From DASYUM01 sp036001225 (lineage in GTDB: Bacteria > Methylomirabilota > Methylomirabilia > Rokubacteriales > DASRDR01): a stretch of DNA of 7,335 bases. A program made the position numbers and the translations under genes. Positions 5,838-7,335 of this stretch are shown in pieces. The stretch is taken from positions 1 through 7,335 of the forward strand of contig DASYUM010000124.1 of the NCBI GenBank assembly GCA_036001225.1. Reading direction: 5' to 3'. Below the pieces are notes generated by a model. The model was not told the origin of the DNA, did no database searches, and worked only from the letters and a program-made list of their open reading frames with translations. The stretch's first letter is position 1. Each line of letters opens with the position of its first letter.

Positions 5838-6164
5838 GTGGCGCGACCGGCCGGCTCGCCGCTGGTCGTCCACCCCGCCGAGCACCGCGGCGCGTTCTTC
5901 CGCGTGCTGCAGGGGACCGCCGCCAGTCAGACCGCCGTGATGACGATCGCCCCTGGCCAGGACGCCGGGCCGGAGGAGGAGCACGCGGGAGACCAGATCG
6001 TCTACGTCCTCGAGGGCGAGGCCGAGGTGCGCGTCGGGGCCGAGCGGTTCGTGGCGCGCCCGGGCGCGCTGGTCATGGTGCCGGCCGGGACGCGCCACCA
6101 CGTCCGCAACGCGGGGACGGCGCCGCTCTTCTTCCTGACGGTCTACGCGCCCCCCGTGTACTGA
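5838..6164 (+). CDS. Small single-domain cupin protein
   Basis: A 108-residue protein that is essentially one cupin beta-barrel. Motif 1 runs GPEEEHAGDQIVYVLEG: the usual His-x-His...Glu is replaced by Glu47-x-His49...Gln53. Motif 2, GALVMVPAGTRHHVRN, is intact and supplies His87. A metal site is still possible with one His swapped for Glu and the Glu for Gln, but catalytic function is unproven; such proteins may be isomerases, dioxygenases or small-ligand sensors. GTG at 5838 is the first standard start and gives a typical length, but it has no nearby Shine-Dalgarno site. GGAG right at the phosphatase stop (5770-5773) is well spaced for an in-frame ATC at 5781, so a 19-residue longer form with a rare start cannot be excluded. 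It is the last gene of the plus-strand pair and is followed by a CTCTCCCC hairpin. Confidence 0.85.
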   Translation: MARPAGSPLVVHPAEHRGAFFRVLQGTAASQTAVMTIAPGQDAGPEEEHAGDQIVYVLEGEAEVRVGAERFVARPGALVMVPAGTRHHVRNAGTAPLFFLTVYAPPVY

Positions 6165-6167
6165 ACC

Positions 6168-6207
6168 TCTCACCCCAGCCCTCTCCCCGCGACGGGGAGA
6201 GGGAGAG
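6168..6207. repeat. CCCTCTCCCC hairpin repeat, copy B
   Basis: CCCTCTCCCCG (6179-6189) and CGGGGAGAGGG (6193-6203) pair perfectly over 11 bp with a CGA loop, preceded by CTCACCCCAG and followed by AGAG. It is the complete version of the unit cut at position 1. It begins four bases after the cupin TGA. Units of this CTCACCCC...CTCTCCCC type are dispersed in many GC-rich bacterial genomes. Confidence 0.75.
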
Positions 6208-6259
6208 CGGACTGCGCGCAAGGTGATGCCGAACCACCACGCGTCGGCTGGTCCGCTCT
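6204..6259. other. 9-bp inverted repeat enclosing the copy 2 tail
   Basis: AGAGCGGAC (6204-6212) and GTCCGCTCT (6251-6259) are perfect inverted repeats separated by 38 bases. Copy 1 keeps the GAGCGGAC arm (4853-4860) but no matching partner, so this longer stem is specific to copy 2. Confidence 0.5.
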
Positions 6260-6261
6260 GA

Positions 6262-6288
6262 GCGGCGGCTTTGCCGCCGCAATTTTCT
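6262..6288 (+). terminator. Candidate intrinsic terminator for the phosphatase-cupin transcript (hairpin H3 of copy 2)
   Basis: GCGGCGGC (6262-6269) and GCCGCCGC (6273-6280) form a perfect 8-bp stem with a TTT loop, followed by AATTTTCTCC on the plus strand. A GC stem plus a short T-run is the intrinsic-terminator pattern. It lies about 100 bases beyond the cupin stop. The T-run is short (four), so efficiency is uncertain. Confidence 0.55.
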
Positions 6289-6301
6289 CCTGGGCGAGGC
6301 C

Positions 6302-6331
6302 TCGGAGGGGGTATTCCGATACCCCCTCCGA
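6302..6331 (-). terminator. Hairpin H1 after the serine protease (terminator-like)
   Basis: CGGAGGGGGTAT (6303-6314) and ATACCCCCTCCG (6319-6330) pair perfectly around TCCG; an outer T-A pair makes 13. It begins five bases after the protease stop codon. There is no U-run immediately after it on the minus strand. The loop-proximal pairs differ from copy 1 on both arms. Confidence 0.6.
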
Positions 6332-6336
6332 AGAAA

Positions 6337-7335
6337 TCAGCGGGGGACGGCGGGGCGGCGCTGCTCGGGGAGGCGGCCCAGCTCGACGGGGAGTGTCTGG
6401 CGGACGCGGTCGCGGACGACGGTGAGCTGGACCGGGGTCCCCGGCGGGGTTCCGGCGATCCGCCGCGTCAGGTCCGACGGACTCGAGACCGCCTGGTCGC
6501 CCACGGCGACGATGACGTCGCCCTTCTGGAGGCCGGCCCGCTCGGCCGGCGACCCGCTGGCGACGCTGTCCACCACCGCCCCTTTCGGCTCGGCCAGGCC
6601 GCTCGACTCCGCGGTCCCCGGGGTGACCGGCCGCACCGCCACGCCCAACCAGCCTCGCACCACGGTGCCCCGCTCGCGCAGCTGGAGGAGGACGGTCTTG
6701 GCGAGGTTGATCGGGATCGCGAAGCCGATCCCCACCGAGCCGCCGGTCTGGGAGAAGATGGCGCTGTTGATCCCGACCACCGCGCCCCGACTGTCGATCA
6801 AGGGGCCGCCGGAGTTGCCGGGGTTGATCGAGGCGTCGGTCTGGATGAAGTCGTCGTAGGGGCCGCTCCCGATGAAGCGCTCCTTGGCGCTCACGATGCC
6901 GGTCGTCACCGTCTGGCTCAGGCCGAAGGGGTTGCCGATCGCCATGACCGGCTCGCCGACCTGCAGACGGTCGGAGTCGCCGAGCGGGAGGACGGGCACG
7001 CGGGCGGCGTCGATCTTGAGGAGGGCGAGGTCGGTGAGCGGATCCGTGCCGACGACCTTCGCCGGCCGCTCGCTCCCGTCGTCGAGCTTGACGACGATCT
7101 CGCCGCCGCCGGCGACCACGTGGTTGTTCGTCACCAGGTAGCCGTCCGCCGAGACGAGGAACCCCGACCCCAGGCTGGCCCGCGGCGAGGGCGGGGGCGC
7201 GCCTTCGAAGAACCGGCGGAGGAACTCGGCCATGGGGTCGCTCGGCCGGCCCTGGATCGTGGCCACGTTGACCACGGCGGGCCGGGTGGACTTGGCCAGC
7301 TCGACCCAGATCGAGAACGCGGGCGGGAGGTCGGC
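6337..7335 (-). CDS. HtrA/Deg-family trypsin-like serine protease with one PDZ domain (5' end outside window)
   Basis: The last 332 residues of an envelope quality-control protease that would degrade misfolded exported proteins. Counting visible residues from the right edge: an N-terminal FSIWVELAKSTRPAVVNVAT stretch, the usual HtrA entry strand; then GSGFLVSADGYLVTNNHVV with catalytic His72, DPLTDLALLKID with Asp102, and the GNSGGPL site with Ser175. The triad is complete. A single PDZ domain follows (about 230-325: RGWLGVAVRPV...GSPAERAGLQKGDVIVAVGD...DLTRRIAGTPPGTPV), then a short tail. One PDZ resembles DegS or small HtrA forms rather than two-PDZ DegP. A GTG at 7275 could start a shorter reading, but the upstream codons clearly continue the family sequence, so the true start, probably with a signal or membrane anchor, lies beyond the edge. 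It is convergent with the cupin gene; a hairpin follows its stop. Confidence 0.93.
   Translation of the reverse strand, partial: ADLPPAFSIWVELAKSTRPAVVNVATIQGRPSDPMAEFLRRFFEGAPPPSPRASLGSGFLVSADGYLVTNNHVVAGGGEIVVKLDDGSERPAKVVGTDPLTDLALLKIDAARVPVLPLGDSDRLQVGEPVMAIGNPFGLSQTVTTGIVSAKERFIGSGPYDDFIQTDASINPGNSGGPLIDSRGAVVGINSAIFSQTGGSVGIGFAIPINLAKTVLLQLRERGTVVRGWLGVAVRPVTPGTAESSGLAEPKGAVVDSVASGSPAERAGLQKGDVIVAVGDQAVSSPSDLTRRIAGTPPGTPVQLTVVRDRVRQTLPVELGRLPEQRRPAVPR

Larger units (their letters stand above)
6201..6336 (-). repeat. Structured intergenic repeat, copy 2 (inverted relative to copy 1)
   Basis: Read on the minus strand from the base after the protease TGA: TTTCTT, hairpin H1, GAGGCCTC...CAGGAGAAAA, hairpin H3, GAGCGGACCA, and the GGTTCGGC...TGCGCGC...CTCTCCC tail. 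It lacks the roughly 64-base segment found in copy 1. Its right edge is at the stop codon of the protease and its left edge meets the CTCTCCCC repeat, so two repeat families fill the convergent spacer completely. Confidence 0.75.

Noticed and set aside
5745..6282. Minus-strand frames over the cupin and its 3' spacer
   Set aside because: Arg/Pro/Ser-rich translations opposite a well-defined cupin and through repeat DNA, with no recognisable domain.
1..7335. CRISPR array, transposase, integrase or toxin-antitoxin system
   Set aside because: No regularly spaced direct repeats and no protein with transposase, integrase, nuclease or toxin motifs in any frame read. The repeats found are hairpins at gene ends.

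Overview
The window is a GC-rich (roughly 65-70 % by eye) bacterial chromosome segment with tightly packed genes, GTG starts and long antisense open frames typical of such DNA. Twin-arginine-exported solute-binding proteins, a D-threonine-aldolase-like enzyme and an HtrA protease suggest a soil or subsurface heterotroph. A lineage such as Candidatus Rokubacteria/Methylomirabilota would fit, but that is a guess: no marker gene is present.

Layout. Positions 1-2720 (minus strand) hold two tandem paralogous ABC-transporter solute-binding proteins. Their junction is TGAGATG, one base between stop and start, so they are almost certainly co-translated. No permease or ATPase gene is visible. A 117-bp divergent spacer (2721-2837) carries a minus-strand TTGACA promoter candidate and a weaker plus-strand one whose -10 lies on the same bases. 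To its right, on the plus strand, are a PLP-dependent D-threonine aldolase/D-serine dehydratase family enzyme (2838-3947) and an overlapping alpha/beta hydrolase (3914-4714). A 288-bp structured spacer follows, then a PP2C-type protein phosphatase (5003-5770) and a small cupin (5838-6164). A 172-bp spacer separates these from a convergent HtrA/Deg-type serine protease (6337 to the right edge, 5' end missing).

The gene families are ordinary; the most unusual content is in the spacers. Immediately after the hydrolase stop and, in inverted orientation, immediately after the protease stop lie two copies of the same structured repeat. Each begins at the stop codon with TTnCTT, then an 11-12 bp perfect hairpin, a shared GAGGCCTC...CAGGAGAAAA segment, and an 8-bp GC hairpin with an AAA loop. 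Both hairpins differ between copies by changes on both arms that keep the pairing, which points to conservation of RNA or DNA structure. Copy 1 carries about 64 extra bases that form a further strong hairpin. A separate CCCTCTCCCC/GGGGAGAGGG hairpin repeat lies 3' of the solute-binding pair and 3' of the cupin.

Functionally the window is a set of small unrelated units: solute uptake diverging from amino-acid/ester metabolism, a phosphatase-cupin pair, and envelope proteolysis. The repeats act, or sit, as 3'-end punctuation between them.
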